Positions 21,531 to 33,600 of a stretch of 64,000 nt of DNA are shown here, one piece after another; the first letter of the stretch is position 1; every line of letters begins with the position of its first letter. Both the position numbers and the translations under genes were made by a program. Source of the stretch: Trichostrongylus colubriformis (lineage: Eukaryota > Nematoda > Chromadorea > Rhabditida > Trichostrongylidae); NCBI GenBank assembly GCA_963978905.1, contig OZ022257.1:5900965-5964964 (forward strand). Reading direction: 5' to 3'. The notes under the pieces were generated by a model. That model was not told the DNA's origin. It ran no database searches and was given only the letters and a program-made list of their open reading frames with translations.

Positions 21531-22408
21531 TCCTATTGATCGTGTCGGATAGAACCGGGACTGAGCAGCATGTAATGTTTGAATTTCGATTGTGTTTTTG
21601 AGAAATCGTGTTCTTGAGTATTACCCACTCAAAGATGAAGGGGCAGTGGCATGCGGCGCAGCTGCCACACGCGCTCCAAAAGATTAATCATGGATATCCA
21701 CGCCAATTGTCTTTCTACCGTGTAACTGGTACCAGTCACTTCTGGAAAGAATAATACTGCATCGGCTAGCATGTTGGTATATTACCTCCTTGAGCGAGGA
21801 CACTTTCTTCCCCCGCAATGCGTACTATTCCGGAGAACGGCATGATGGGTAAACTTTTTATGCTAATTCCAGATGTTCAGCGATCATTGACCGGAACCCA
21901 GAAGTCTTCGACTTCCTAGATCTACTTTCACTGTTATTTATTTTATTAAATCATATGATGTTTATTTGGTTCTTTTAATTGATTTTCGTACAATTTCCAA
22001 AGGTGTACGGAGAACATGCAATGCCCCAAGCATGAAAAACTCAAAGCTGCTTTTGAACGAATTTTCTAGCAGGGAACGTTCCACCCATCAATAGAAAAAT
22101 CATTCAACTCACATAGTAATAGCAATTATAGTAGTAATAATAAAAAATAATAAATAAACTATAATAAGCAATATTAACAAGAAATAATATTAATAATAGT
22201 CAACTGGAAAATCACTCATATCAGTGAAGTCAATATGTAGACTGCTATTCTTCGAGAGCGAATAGAAAATTTTGAAGAATCGAAAAACATAATTTCGAAT
22301 GGAAAATTAGTGCATGGTGAATTCTAGAGAGGTTATCAAGTACCATGCACTTACCTGTCCTTTGATGATGCAAACCATTCGAAAAACCATCGGCGTCTTG
22401 GTTTCCAG
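21531..22408. other. AT-rich stretch between candidate exons
   Basis: Includes an AT-rich simple-sequence patch at 22125-22200 (TAATAATAA-like units). A possible short exon after TTCCAG at 21871 is not supported enough to list. Confidence 0.35.
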
Positions 22409-22906
22409 GGCAACGAAATTCCCACCACTTCGCCTGAAATTGCCTTTGCACTCTTGAATAATCCAACGAGAACGTTGGAGAAGCTTGTGGGTGCTATGCC
22501 TGGAGATTCAATCTTTATTTCACAAGTCATAAAAGATGTGTTTACAGAAAATCTAGCTTCTGCTGCATTCTACCTCCTTCCTGGCCTTTTGCCAGTTGCT
22601 ACACAAACATCTGTGGTTGCTAATTTTGTTTGCAGGGCCATGCTGTCCTTCCCATTCTCCCCTCTCTCTCCTCCACCCCCTTCTTCTCATTCTTTATCCA
22701 AACTTTCCTATCAAATGGCGCGACCTGCTTTGCACCCGCAATCAGGTGTTTTATGACCCTGGCGGTACAAAAAGTGAAGAACGCCGATGTAATCAGTTCT
22801 TGTTCTGATGTCAGTTCTTATCACTTCGATTTTCGCAGGGTTTGATTTAGTCGCATTTCCTGGTTTCCTAACATTTCTTATTGGTCTTGTTCGATATTAT
22901 AATTAG
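22409..22906 (+). CDS. Terminal exons of an unrecognised protein
   Basis: Exon 22409-22745 (acceptor GGTTTCCAG, phase 0) reads EIPTTSPEIAFALLNNPTRT, KLVGAMPGDSIFISQVIKDV and FYLLPGLLPVATQTSV, then a Pro/Ser-rich segment. Its donor G|GTGTTT joins in phase to 22839-22906 (acceptor TTTCGCAG), giving FDLVAFPGFLTFLIGLVRYY and a TAG. The composition is clearly protein-like and the C-terminus is hydrophobic. An upstream start is not identified, and the Pro/Ser segment (22640-22745) may be intronic. I do not recognise the family. Confidence 0.4.
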
Positions 22907-24360
22907 TTAACCATTAACAATTATAGAAAGGTTTAATTTTGCTCAGTAAGAATGACATCATTTCAAAACCCTTGGTTTTGGCATGAGGTTCATTTCTTTA
23001 AAGGTGTATCTTACTAATATAACGTTTCAAAAAAAGGGACACCAGTTCCAGTGATTTTTTTCTAGTTGCTGGGCGTACATTTTTTGTCCAGACCGGTCAC
23101 TGAATTCAATCTTTGGACCATCTGAGTGGTAGGAAGCGCCACTCGACACTGCACTATTTCTGCTCTTTAAATAAACAACAGTAAATCGCTTGATCAACTA
23201 TTTCTTTTTGATCAGCAAACATCTTGATCATGTGACTTGCAATTGATTTCAACAACAGAATTAGCTGAAGTTCATCTAACAGACGCCGACTGCTGCACTT
23301 CCCACTAGCTCCATCAACCCTGGAATTTCGATTACTGTCTCACGCGCGGAACATTTTCCTCTTGTGGTACTTTCAAAGGGGAATGGCAAGCTTCTCATGA
23401 TTTTAGATTATTAATATAAACTTAGTTCTGACTTCATCTCACTTTCATTCCACAAGTCTACATTCTCGAGCCCACGTGAAAAATCGCTTATCAAATAAAC
23501 AATGCGGCCGATTTATCGTATTTATTTACATAATCTACAAACAATATACTCATAAAAACATGTGTAGATCTAACTGCCATAAGCATAACTTCTATGAATA
23601 TTTTATAACGCAAGTTAAATACTTTAACATAAATTTGCAGTTTACAAATTCTTAGAGCTGACCTTCACTTCAGTGATTTCGATAAGTGTTGACAAGTATG
23701 AGTTACAGAAGAAATTTCGAGGAAACTTTTGGGATGCGTAGCATTACTCTCGAATCGTAAGCACCACCGCTAAGTGTAGAGCATTTCTACGCCCATGTCT
23801 TGGAGAGGAAAAAAAGAAAACCGAGACATTGTGGCCATGTGCAACAAGTGAAAGCAGACAGGACGACGAAATATTGCGCTATCGTAATTTTTCGATAGTA
23901 AAGCACGTCTCCTTTTTTCTTACAGCATGAAATCAACGTTTTACTGCTTCCATATGAAAATTCAAACCAATAAAATTATTTTCATGCGCTATGAACGGTA
24001 CCGTATTTCAATCAAGGAAGGTACTTTTGAAGGAGCAATAACAACATTACACTTGAGGTGACGCTTAAAGAAAAATGTTGACGCAAAGTAAAACCGGTAT
24101 TTCGTCACGGATGCGTAATTTCAACCCACTTTCATTACACTTTTTTAAAGGTCCTTTTATTTGATCGACAATTGTTTTCATGCCCTTGAGAGTCGATAGT
24201 GATATTTCTCATCCCTCCTACTAATTTCCTCTAAAATCATATTATCCGTAGCTTCCTTTCGAAATATATTTTCAGTTGTAACAATCATCTAATTACATAT
24301 TTTCTTCCGAAGTATATTAACAATTGCAAAAATCATTTCATTATAATGTATGATTATCAT
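22907..24360. other. Non-coding AT-rich stretch
   Basis: No supported exon or element end on either strand. Several runs of T and A and one GAGGAAAAAAAGAAAACCGAG purine tract near 23810. Confidence 0.35.
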
Positions 24361-24560
24361 GGGCAGATGTGGTGTAGTGACAGGAGGCGCGCCATCTCAC
24401 ATGTATGATGCGAGGATCAAATTCTGTCTTAATGCCCATTTAAGCCAACCAGACTTTCCATTCCTCCGAAGTTGGTTAACTAGTACAAGACTTATCTGGG
24501 AGGACAAGAGCACTTACTTCTACATCGGCAAGCCCTTACAAGTCATTGCATAGGCCGAAT
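24361..24560 (+). repeat. tRNA-derived SINE-like element, copy 1
   Basis: The head has a polymerase III A-box-like TGGTGTAGTGAC (24370) and a B-box-like GAGGATCAAATTC (24412), in tRNA spacing. The body continues with CCAGACTTTCC, TTATCTGGGAGGACAAGAGC and ACATCGGCAAGCCC, shared with the minus-strand copy at 24745-24905 and partly with 29153-29345. Confidence 0.5.
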
Positions 24561-24744
24561 CTTATTCACCTGCCATTCCTGGTGAAACTGGAGTGCATAG
24601 CGCATCCCAAAATGGCGCTAATAAATGCCAGACTTTAAAAGTTAGGATAAAGTTATGGCGTAATCAATCCCTTCTGTGGTATGCGCCGCACATTCTAGTT
24701 CCATTCAGAATAGTGATGGCTTGTGAATGTGGTGTGGCCTCTAC

Positions 24745-24905
24745 AATGACTTAGTGCTTTTATTCTCCCAGGCGAGTCTGGTAACAATTTGCGACCCCGG
24801 AGCGATGGAAGGCTTGGTCGGCCTGGGCAGACGTTGCCGCGGGATTTGATCTCCGAGCCCTGAGAGTGGGTGTGCGCCACTTGTCCGTACACCACCTCCG
24901 CCCGA
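24745..24905 (-). repeat. tRNA-derived SINE-like element, copy 2
   Basis: Read on the minus strand: GGAGGTGGTGTACGGACAAG (A box), GGAGATCAAATCCCGC (B box), then ACCAGACTCGCCTGGGAGAA and AAAAGCACTAAG as in copy 1. Lies head to tail-reversed only 0.2 kb from copy 1. Confidence 0.5.
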
Positions 24906-25552
24906 ATGCAGAATTAATCCTTCGAAATTCTGTGTTAGGATTGGAGTTAGGCAAATAGAGTGCAAACGAACGACATCTCCACTCAAACGTAATCGCTGTG
25001 CGTGCATCCGATCTTTTTTATCATCTTTTAAATTTCACCAGAATTCACCTAAAAAAGCACTCGTGATCGAATGGTGGGCGTTTTTGTCATTTACATGAAC
25101 TGTGCTCGATCCTTACCGAATAATATGTTAAACGTCACTCACATGAACCACATTTATATGCCTCAGTCAATGAATAAAAACATGACCCCATTGCCATAAC
25201 TCTGTGTTTTGAATATGAGTGAGAAGTACAAATTTTCAAAGTCACGTACCTCTCATGAACTGGTTTACGTTCAAGTAAATAGAGATTAAAGATTACATGC
25301 AGTTGGAGCATCTGTTGGAAAACGGCCGTTCTCGCGAATAATGGGAAGGGTAAGCTAGTGGCCCTGAAAGTAAGCAATAGGCTGTTAATTGTAGAATTTT
25401 GATGGATATGCGTATTGATTGATCTACTTCTTTGTCCACAAGAAGTGCTACGTTGCTTATTCTACCAGTTGGGCTATCGCACAGTACTGCGCGAATTACA
25501 CAACAGAATTATGTAGTGGGCGAATAGTCGATACTAAGCTACCACTAACCTA
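24906..25552. other. Non-coding stretch
   Basis: No supported feature on either strand. Confidence 0.35.
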
Positions 25553-25691
25553 CAGTCCATTTTGGAGCGCCTGGCAGGAGGAGGCTCACGGACTTGGATG
25601 GACGTGTATCGAACTCTCTTATCTCGCCACACACTCCCATTCTCGCCACTCACCCAAGTCCGTAGGCCACGCCCCTCCACTCTATGGACTG
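25553..25691. mobile_element. Family E MITE, 139 bp, TA duplication
   Basis: CAGTCCATTTTGGAGCGCCT at 25553 and CTCCACTCTATGGACTG ending at 25691 are imperfect inverted ends flanked by TA. Related copies: 60998-61149 and a partial one at about 37786-37870 (GGAGCGCCTGATAGGGCGTG). Confidence 0.55.
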
Positions 25692-25768
25692 TATCTCAAA
25701 TTGAGTAACACCCAAGTTATATATAGGGTATGATTTCGAACAGTGTAAGAAAAAACAACCACAATATA

Positions 25769-25848
25769 TATAAGCCACGAGTATGGTTTGTCCTTTTGTC
25801 TGGGGGTGGACCCACAGACAAAAGGACAAACCATACTCGTGGCTTATA
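25769..25848. repeat. Perfect hairpin, 34-bp stem, 12-base loop
   Basis: Left arm 25769-25802 (containing CCACGAGTATGGTTTGTCC) and right arm 25815-25848 are exact inverse copies. The loop GGGGTGGACCCA can itself pair partly. It abuts the Tc-like element that starts at 25849. Confidence 0.8.
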
Positions 25849-26353
25849 CAGTAGCGCTCAAAAGTCTTCGGCCAAAAATTTTTTGTCATAACTTTTTTTC
25901 TACTTGACCAAATTTGACAAAATTTTAATATGTGGTGCCTGAACCTATTGCCAACAATTCCTTCTACTTGAGTGCCGCTTGATGCTTTTCATGGTTTTTT
26001 ACAAGAATTTACTACAAGACCACCGAAAAAAAGTGAAAGGCTTGGTCACGAAAAACGGCTTTCTTTACAAAAACAGAGCGAGCAAGCCTCAGAGAACATT
26101 AATATTTGTAGAAAGACCACGACTTTTGATGACGGCGGCACAGCGGGGTGGCACAGCGATGGCACTCCAAAAACAAAAAATTTTATATAACCACGCAACC
26201 TACACCGTTGAGCGCCAAAATAGTATATAAAATATGCAGTGTCTCCGAGTACAATATACTGAAATTTCTCATAGATCGGTCCAGTCGCAATAAAATTACG
26301 AGTGAAAAACCCAAGTGAAAGACCATTTCGCCGAAGACTTTTGAGCGCTACTG
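25849..26353. mobile_element. Non-autonomous Tc-like element, copy 2 (inverted), 505 bp
   Basis: Same terminal repeats as 12679-13182 (CAGTAGCGCTCAAAAGTCTT and inverse), TA on both sides, opposite orientation. It retains a short decayed open stretch (26000-26150) but no catalytic motif. Confidence 0.8.
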
Positions 26354-26670
26354 TATATAGGGTATGATATTGGTTGACCTACGATTCCATACTGAGAGCT
26401 GGCAGCACGTAATATCCATCATCTGAGGGTCCAGCCACAAATATGAATTTCCTAAATAGGAACAGGTTCATAAGATATAAAGAAAGCGTTTGAAATTGGA
26501 CGAGTCCAGCTTGTAGGTCAGTATAAGGACTAATTATTCAAAGGCCAGAGCATATGTAGTTCCAAACCAACCTTTTTCGAAATTATTGCATTTTTTGAGT
26601 TTATCGTACGTTCACTTATTTTCACGACCGGTTATATACACGGAGATGTGGTCAAAAATCCTTGCAATTG

Positions 26671-26878
26671 GGTTGGTGCATAATTAATGCGGCTTTTTTC
26701 AACAATTTTGTTTAGCAAAAACAACAATAAAATTTAGCAAAAACGTGTTTAAATGATTATTTGGAAGATTTTTTGCAATCGCAATCAAGGACTGCTTTCC
26801 ATTCCTTAGTCGTCAAAACGACAATTTCAACTACAGAAAAATGTGACAATATGAAGACGCATTAATTATGCACCAACC
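26671..26878. mobile_element. Mariner-type MITE, 208 bp
   Basis: GGTTGGTGCATAATTAATGC at 26671 and exact inverse GCATTAATTATGCACCAACC ending at 26878. These ends resemble those of irritans-group mariners (family knowledge). No ORF. Confidence 0.75.
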
Positions 26879-28695
26879 TAATGTTTCTTTATTGAGGAAA
26901 ATTACACCGCTCTTCTCCGTCTCTGAAAGAGCTTAATCAGAATTGGAGCTATCATGAGCTTCTCATTTCTTGAGCTTTTTAAAGTGCCATCTCTCTTAAT
27001 TTTCTTTGCGCTTGCGGATCATGAACGTCAGAGGGACGGCAATTGAAGTAATACATATTCATCTTATCTAGGAAGTGACTAAGATTAATCAGTCCGACTC
27101 CAAACCAGCAGCCTCCTTCATCAACGTTACGCTGCCATAGATGGTAGCAGAATTGCGTGTGCGAGGGGGCAGTAGACTTAAATGCATGGCGCATTCAAAA
27201 ACGCCATCGATTGCTCACTCTGCAATTCTCATTGCAGAAAGATCCACAATTCCGAGTAAAAAGTTCATTTACATAAGACGAACAGTCTGTTCAGCATTGT
27301 CACATGGTACCGAACCCAAGTGCACGCATATCAATGAGGTGTCTTTGCTTATTAATGCTACCGCCCGTTAAATACTCGACCTCAGTTGCACTGCGCTAAG
27401 GTTTATTCAGTATTATTACTGGTACTGTTGCCACCTTGCTACACAGAAACACCTTGGATCCTCGAAGGTAAGTAGATATTCTAAAAAAATGGCAGTTTCT
27501 AATTCATGATTCTACTTTATAATATTTCCTTGTCAGACCATTTTCAGCCTAATTTCAAGAATTAATCTATCTCAGTACCGCTGCAATTTTTCCGTTGAAA
27601 TTAAGCGAAAAAAGTGAAAAAGGTTGTTCAAGGATGCCGGGTCACGGGTAGAGGTTCTGGTCTCGGACGAGAGTCGAACCCGCACTCCATGTACCATCCA
27701 TCACGCTACTGAAACCCCTTTCACCTTTGAATGCAAACCCGGGGCCGTTTAGTACTTCTTGGTGTAGGCCGAGCATTCGACTCCCACTTAGTGTCAAAGA
27801 GGCATGGGGACATGAAGGAAAATAGAATTATAGAGATTGATCCTTTGAATTTTCTCTGAACTGAATTCGGAGCTTGGTATTTCGTTCTCTCTTTTTTTTC
27901 CAAATTTCCGCCTATACAATTATAGTTACGTGATATCTACATCAGTGTTTTTTTATGCTACCACAGCCAACAAATTTAGATGATTTGATTTCAATCCCTT
28001 GAACGCTGCAAACACTCATGTGAGGAATTTGATTTCAATTATTCCTCGAATTTCTGTTATCTGTACATTCTGGTATTCCGTTCAAAACCGCGCTGTGCTT
28101 ATTAACCCTCTAACCAAAATGATATCAGTATTTGCGTTGTTTTATGGTTCCAATAAAATGATATTGACCGTCTAATCATTTCTCGAAAAAAAAGCGCTTT
28201 TATCACTGTGCAAACATTGCATTTTGGAAATCATCTAACGATAATGCAGTGCTACCAAACGAGTAATAAAAATCGCCAGAAAGTAGGTGATTGTAAAACA
28301 CATTCTGATCGCTATTCCTTCCACCCATTTTAGCTCTGAGCCCTTCTTCGGAAAATTTTTGAAAGACTTAAAAGTCTTTACTGTCGTCGTTGTTATCGCG
28401 CATTTGACTTATTCAGCGCCGTTTGCATGTTGTGCCTAGTCCCTCACTTCTGACCCTCTGATGTTGTGCACATCCTTCTCAATACAATCATTTCAAGGAA
28501 ATGTACCTGCATCCTGCAATAAAACCATGAAGTGCACCCGTTGCCATTGAACCGTAGACCTTACAGCTGTATGATACATCCTGCTCTTGAGAGTCCTAGA
28601 CGAGTGCCCGTCGCAGGAGATTCGGGTGTAATTCCTGATTTCGCCCTGTGCAGTTGTTCTCCTCTTAACTATTCAGCCAAGGCTATCATTTACTA
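26879..28695. other. Intergenic stretch with a possible tRNA-like repeat
   Basis: On the minus strand 27720-27655 reads GTAGCGTGATGG and GCGGGTTCGACTC, the latter a good B box; the segment is too short for a tRNA, so a SINE head or tRNA relic is likely. No gene is supported. Confidence 0.35.
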
Positions 28696-28699
28696 GTGC

Positions 28700-28925
28700 A
28701 CCGTTTCCAAATTTCTGTCGTTAGGTCAAGATTTTGCAACGCGGTGTGCGAAATGATGAAATACGTGCGAGCTGAGGCGCCTATGTGGTTGAGGCTAGAA
28801 CAATTACCGTGTACCGCTCTTTGCTTCAATCTTAGTACATGTAATCGCTGTAGGACCCAACTACGTAGGCGCTTCCAGCTGGCACGCCTCGTTTCACACA
28901 CCGCACGCCGTTAAACGAGGTCACA
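28700..28925. mobile_element. Family A-related repeat, diverged
   Basis: Contains TTTTGCAACGCGGTGTGCGA, TACGTGCGAGCTGAGGCGCC and GTAATCGCTGTAGGACCCAA, the interior order of family A. Terminal repeats are lost. Confidence 0.4.
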
Positions 28926-29152
28926 GCAACTACTGATGATAAGTCACTGCAATAATAGAGGTATCCATTTTTGGATATACCACTCCCTGCATGTACTCTT
29001 TCCCCCCCCCGCCTCCCCATTTTGACTACGCCAAATCATTCTTTGAGCGATCAGTAGTAAATAAATGCTCATAGGAAAAATTCTAAGTGTTCTGTAAAGG
29101 AGAAATCGTAAATGAAGAGGTACAGCGCCTACCTACTAATTAGCTTGTCTCA

Positions 29153-29345
29153 AAAGAATGGCGATGGTGTAGCGACAAGGAGCGCGCAGCTCCGCTCACA
29201 TGCTGCGAGGCTCATCACCCCACAAGCATTCCCCTTGCCTAGCTATGCAAGTTATGGTATAGGCCTAATCACTTCCACCTGCCACTGTGATATCGGGTGG
29301 ATCTTGGATGCGTGGCTCATCTCGCAAAAGGGCTTTACTGAAACT
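29153..29345 (+). repeat. SINE-like element, copy 3 (head and partial tail)
   Basis: GATGGTGTAGCGACAAGGAG matches the A-box head of 24361-24560; TAGGCCTAATC...CACCTGCCA matches its tail. The B box is degenerate (GCGAGGCTCATCAC). Confidence 0.4.
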
Positions 29346-29400
29346 GAAAATTCTGAGTGCTCAAAAAACTTAGAAAAACCAATATGCAATTAAACTTCAA

Positions 29401-29555
29401 GCTTCATCAATTATAATTATATAGCTATAGATTATATTATAGATTACTATAGATTATCTTAGCTTGTAGATTATTAGCTATAGATTATATAGCTTCATTA
29501 ATTAAGCTTATAGATTATTAGCTTTAAATTATATAGCTCCATTAATTAAGCTTCT
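29401..29555. repeat. AT-rich tandem repeat
   Basis: Imperfect units around TATAGATTATTAGCT and CATTAATTAAGCTT repeated several times. Confidence 0.7.
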
Positions 29556-30574
29556 TCATTTACCTGCATCTCTGAGAAGGCTCATTTCGCCCGGTTCTCT
29601 CCAATACGGTACAGCCATGTGACTTTTGGCCAACACAGGACAATCAGGCTGTTCACATACATTAGCTCATGTAAATAATATGTTGTTATACAAAGTCTAA
29701 TCCCTGTTTAACATGCACAGAATGCAGTGAAAGTATAATCTGCCTGGAAATATTATATAACTGTTCATGCATACACAACACTGACCATAACAACTTCGCT
29801 GATTGTTCGGCTGGTTACAATATTCACCTATTCAATTGAATGGTCTAGTGATCTGAAAGATCAACATTAACCACTACCAAACTCGTCGCTGAAGGTAATA
29901 GATAGCCAACATTTTTTTCATGTCTACAGAAAATAAATAGTCAATCCGCATTATAATGTGCCATGCATTTTACTTTCACTTGGAATCATCTCACATATGA
30001 AATCCTTGTTTGAGCAGTGCAAGGTCGTTAGAGGATGACACAGGCACTAATAGTACAAGCCTTTCTGTGGATGAAGGTAATGTGGTGCACAGTAGCGCCT
30101 GGCGCTCCCCTCCCTCTCAATCGCACTTATAATCGAAATATAAGTGCGATTGAGAGGCCGCACTTTACTGACCCGGGCGTTTGGCCCTGACCACCTAAGC
30201 ACCGCCCCTTGCTCCTATAGCCCTTGCGGTCCCGCCTTCTTGGACGCCCCACCCTGACGGACGTCACTTTGAAGAAGCTGTGTCTCAGCCGCATTCTGGT
30301 TCTTTGCTGAAACTTTGCAAGCGGCCTCTAGTAAGCAAATACAACATAAACACATAAAATTTAGCAAAAACTCCTTAATCCCCATTGCATGCCAGTGCGC
30401 AGCTCGAAATCGTCTCTACAAAATATAAATATTTCGATGACTGGCTGAATTCTCATTAATACTGATTAATTCCTGTAACCGCTTCCATGTAGTATAATGA
30501 GTGCTTCCGATTCCTCAATTCCCGTAGCGTTGCACATGAATATGAATTTTGAAAGCGAAAATAATTTCGTTCTG
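29556..30574. other. Intergenic region upstream of the transporter
   Basis: Contains the hairpin at 30113-30157 and a GC-rich block at 30158-30300. No supported exon. Confidence 0.4.
30113..30157. repeat. Perfect hairpin, 19-bp stem, 7-base loop
   Basis: CCTCTCAATCGCACTTATA (30113-30131) and its exact inverse (30139-30157), loop ATCGAAA. Confidence 0.75.
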
Positions 30575-30580
30575 TTTCAG
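30575..30580 (+). promoter_or_regulatory. Candidate spliced-leader acceptor of the transporter
   Basis: TTTCAG at the end of TTCTGTTTCAG lies 104 bases before the start codon at 30685 with no convincing upstream donor. In nematodes such orphan acceptors usually mark trans-splicing sites. This is inference; an untranslated first exon is the alternative. Confidence 0.35.
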
Positions 30581-30684
30581 ACAGGGCATCCTATGCGAAA
30601 CGGGCCCCGTACCACGGCAGTTGTCATCGATCATCGGAAGAGTGTGTTCAATTTATTGTTTATTGCCCAATTAACAAATAAACC

Positions 30685-33600
30685 ATGTTCGCACCCAAAG
30701 GTAATGTTCAACTAAACTCAGTTTGAATAGTAAGAAAACTTCTTATTCATTTTTAGGTCGTATGCTCAACTGCCTCTTGGTTTTCGGTTCATTAGGAGCT
30801 GTTGTGAATTTTCCAGTGAGTTTTGATTTAATAATTAACCCAAACATGTGTGCACAATTATGATTTAGACGATCATTTCGTATACTGTAATCTACACAGT
30901 AGTGTGATGAAAGCTGCGAAGTGCAGTTGACCGCTGCAGCGACATTTATGTGCGCGGTCGAGTCAGCGACCTCCTCCTGTTGACCGCCAACATTGGAAAT
31001 TCCCGCAAAATAGACCCAGGGAAAAGACATTTTACTATTCTCCACGATTCACGTACTACTTTCGAAAATTGAGAGACAAAAAGTATACTAGTTATAAGAT
31101 AGTGAGATAGTGAGATAGTGAGATGAGATAGATATTATAATAGCAAGTGAACTACTTCACTTTTGAAGTCATATTCAAAAAGAAAAAAAATAAAGAAAAA
31201 TCATAGCTCCGTCAGGCCGCATTCACACTTTGCGCAGGGCGAAAGGTGTGGCTGCGTTCACAGGCAGCGAGGCAAAGTGGCACGGGGGAAGGGCAGAGAC
31301 GACGCAACCACCGAGACAAGGCGGCACAGCCTGGGAGGTGGAGAGACACGCCACGCCTTGCCACCGGCACCGCAAAGTATGAACGCGGTCTTGGGTACAT
31401 GGGTAAGCACCAAAAAAGTGACACTATGGCCAGGCCTTCTGTCAGTTAGTTCTTCAGTTACTAATCAAAATTAACTACTTTCAGGAGGGCTATTCGAATT
31501 CATATCCGAATACTTCATACAAATCGTTTCAAAGGATGATCAACGACTCCTACATCAATCGCGGTGACGAGGTGGTTTCTTTCTCAAATTCCCGCTCAAA
31601 ACTTCATTTTCTCGTAAAAATTTCGAAGTAAACATGTATGCAAAACAAATAGTATGTCAATAGCAATCCCGAAAAAACCCAAAAAAATAACATAATCACT
31701 ACAGATGGTAAGATGCTACCAAAATCAAAGTAATAGCAATGGAGTATCAATAAATTAGCAAATAAAATGAAGTGGCATATTGTATTGGTTCAAAATAAAT
31801 AAACCAGACTTTTCTTTTCAGCATGGCATCTCCCCTAACATCTTCATATGGGTGTGGTCAGCAATTTTGAACGTGTGGTTCATTGGCTATCTGCTGGGAA
31901 CATTCGTCACACCCTATTTCACGGAAAAATACGGACGAAGAAGTCAGTCACTTACTACTACACAGGACAGAAGAGACCTGTGGTCATGTGTTGCATAATC
32001 ATAAGTAACTTGACATTCGGTTAAAAAAATCGGAGATGGGGTGCAAAGAAGAGGGCAAACTGATGGGAAAATTCGATGAATGGGGAGATAAGTAAGGAAC
32101 AGAGAGATAAAGCTACCGAAAATTTTTGTGTATTGCCAGTTTAAAGCTCCTTTGTCTCACGAGCTGCGTTCTGAAAATCCTACGTGGAAGTGAACAAGTG
32201 CCCAAACTGCACGAAATTACGGCATTTCGCATGTTCGCTTTTTATTGGATTTCACTGGCGATTACCGTAATGCCCTTGTGTTTCTTCTTTCTTATCGACA
32301 ATGCGTGATCATCAAAGTTCCAACGCCCATATTATTCCAGAGTGGGGTCTTTTAGAGCTAAAATTTTACTTATAAGCCCTATATTATGCCATACTAAAAG
32401 ATACCTGAGTTATCTTAATTGTCTTTATTAGTCCAAGTATGCCCCACAACGTTTAACCGCCCCGCCCCAGATAGCGCCGCCCACTCAGACAGCACTTTAA
32501 GGGGGTTGATGATGTGGTCAACGTGGACGAGATTCATTCCTTGAGCAGCGCAAGGATAAGGCCCTTAACCAGGCGTTATCATCTTTAGGGAGCACAAATA
32601 GGAGTTTAAATATTTGCAAAATCTCCGGAATGTAACATCCCATTTTAGAGACCCTGTTTGGGGCAAATATCGTTGCGTTTGTGGGCGCGGCACTCGCCTT
32701 CCTGAGTATTGTGTTCATGGTGCCAGAACTGTTCTTTTTCTCCAGAGTGGTTGCATCCTTCAGTTCTGGAGTCTCTTTCGGTGCACTGATACTCTTCCTA
32801 CAGGTACATACCGCCAATCACACTTGTCTAAAACAGTTACCAATCAAAGAAGCTTTTAGGAAGCCACGCCCACAGAGTACCGTGGTTTGACGTCGTTCCT
32901 TTCGGAAAACACGTTCATCGCAACCACCGTAATGGGCATTGGATTTGGTATGGATGCAGTCTTCGGTAACAAATTGCCCGCACTCACAGGTGGGTGAGGA
33001 CTGATAAGCAGTTGAACAAGTTCTATAGCAAAACATGATAAAAATAGATTCTATAAAATACACAGCAAAACATAAACAAAATTAGATTACAGAAAATATG
33101 AGAAAATGATTGTAGAAGTATGCCCTTGAACAGAGGCAAAAAGCCCCAGATGAGACTCCATTTCGAGTATATGTGCTATCACACCACCCTACCGGGTTTC
33201 ATGCACCATTCCTCAGCCTGGCGGTAACTAATTATCCAACTCACTCTTTTGTGGTAGTAGATCCTTGGGTAGTTATCCAGGTTGCAACCTTTTTAGCATC
33301 GCTACGGTGCGTCATCACTGCTGCACACGCTCAAACCTACGCTCACCACGCCTACTTGAGCTGCTTATTGGCCAACTGAGCCTTTTTGGCTCAGTCGGCC
33401 AATAAGCAGCTCAAGTAGGCGTGGTTAGTTCGGGTTTTAGCGAGTGTAGCAGTTGACGCCAAAAAAGTTCTAATTCTGGTAGATACCAAGGTATTACTAC
33501 TCCAAGAAGGGTTATGCTGACCATTGCAAGGCGTGTTTTCAGTGGCATATTTACCATAGAAAACCAACACACACACTTGAATTGCAAAAAATGAATGAAA

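Noticed and set aside
27655..27720. tRNA gene on the minus strand
   Set aside because: A good B box is present, but the segment is about 60 bases and lacks an anticodon arm; more likely a SINE head or tRNA relic.
30497..30715. Longer N-terminal extension of the transporter from an ATG at 30497
   Set aside because: That frame cannot be joined to exon 2 without a stop; the ATG at 30685 can.
32126..32308. Possible exon after TTGCCAG near 32140 in the transporter
   Set aside because: It would put a stop codon in frame. Joining 31942 directly to 32649 gives the conserved YGRRK motif.
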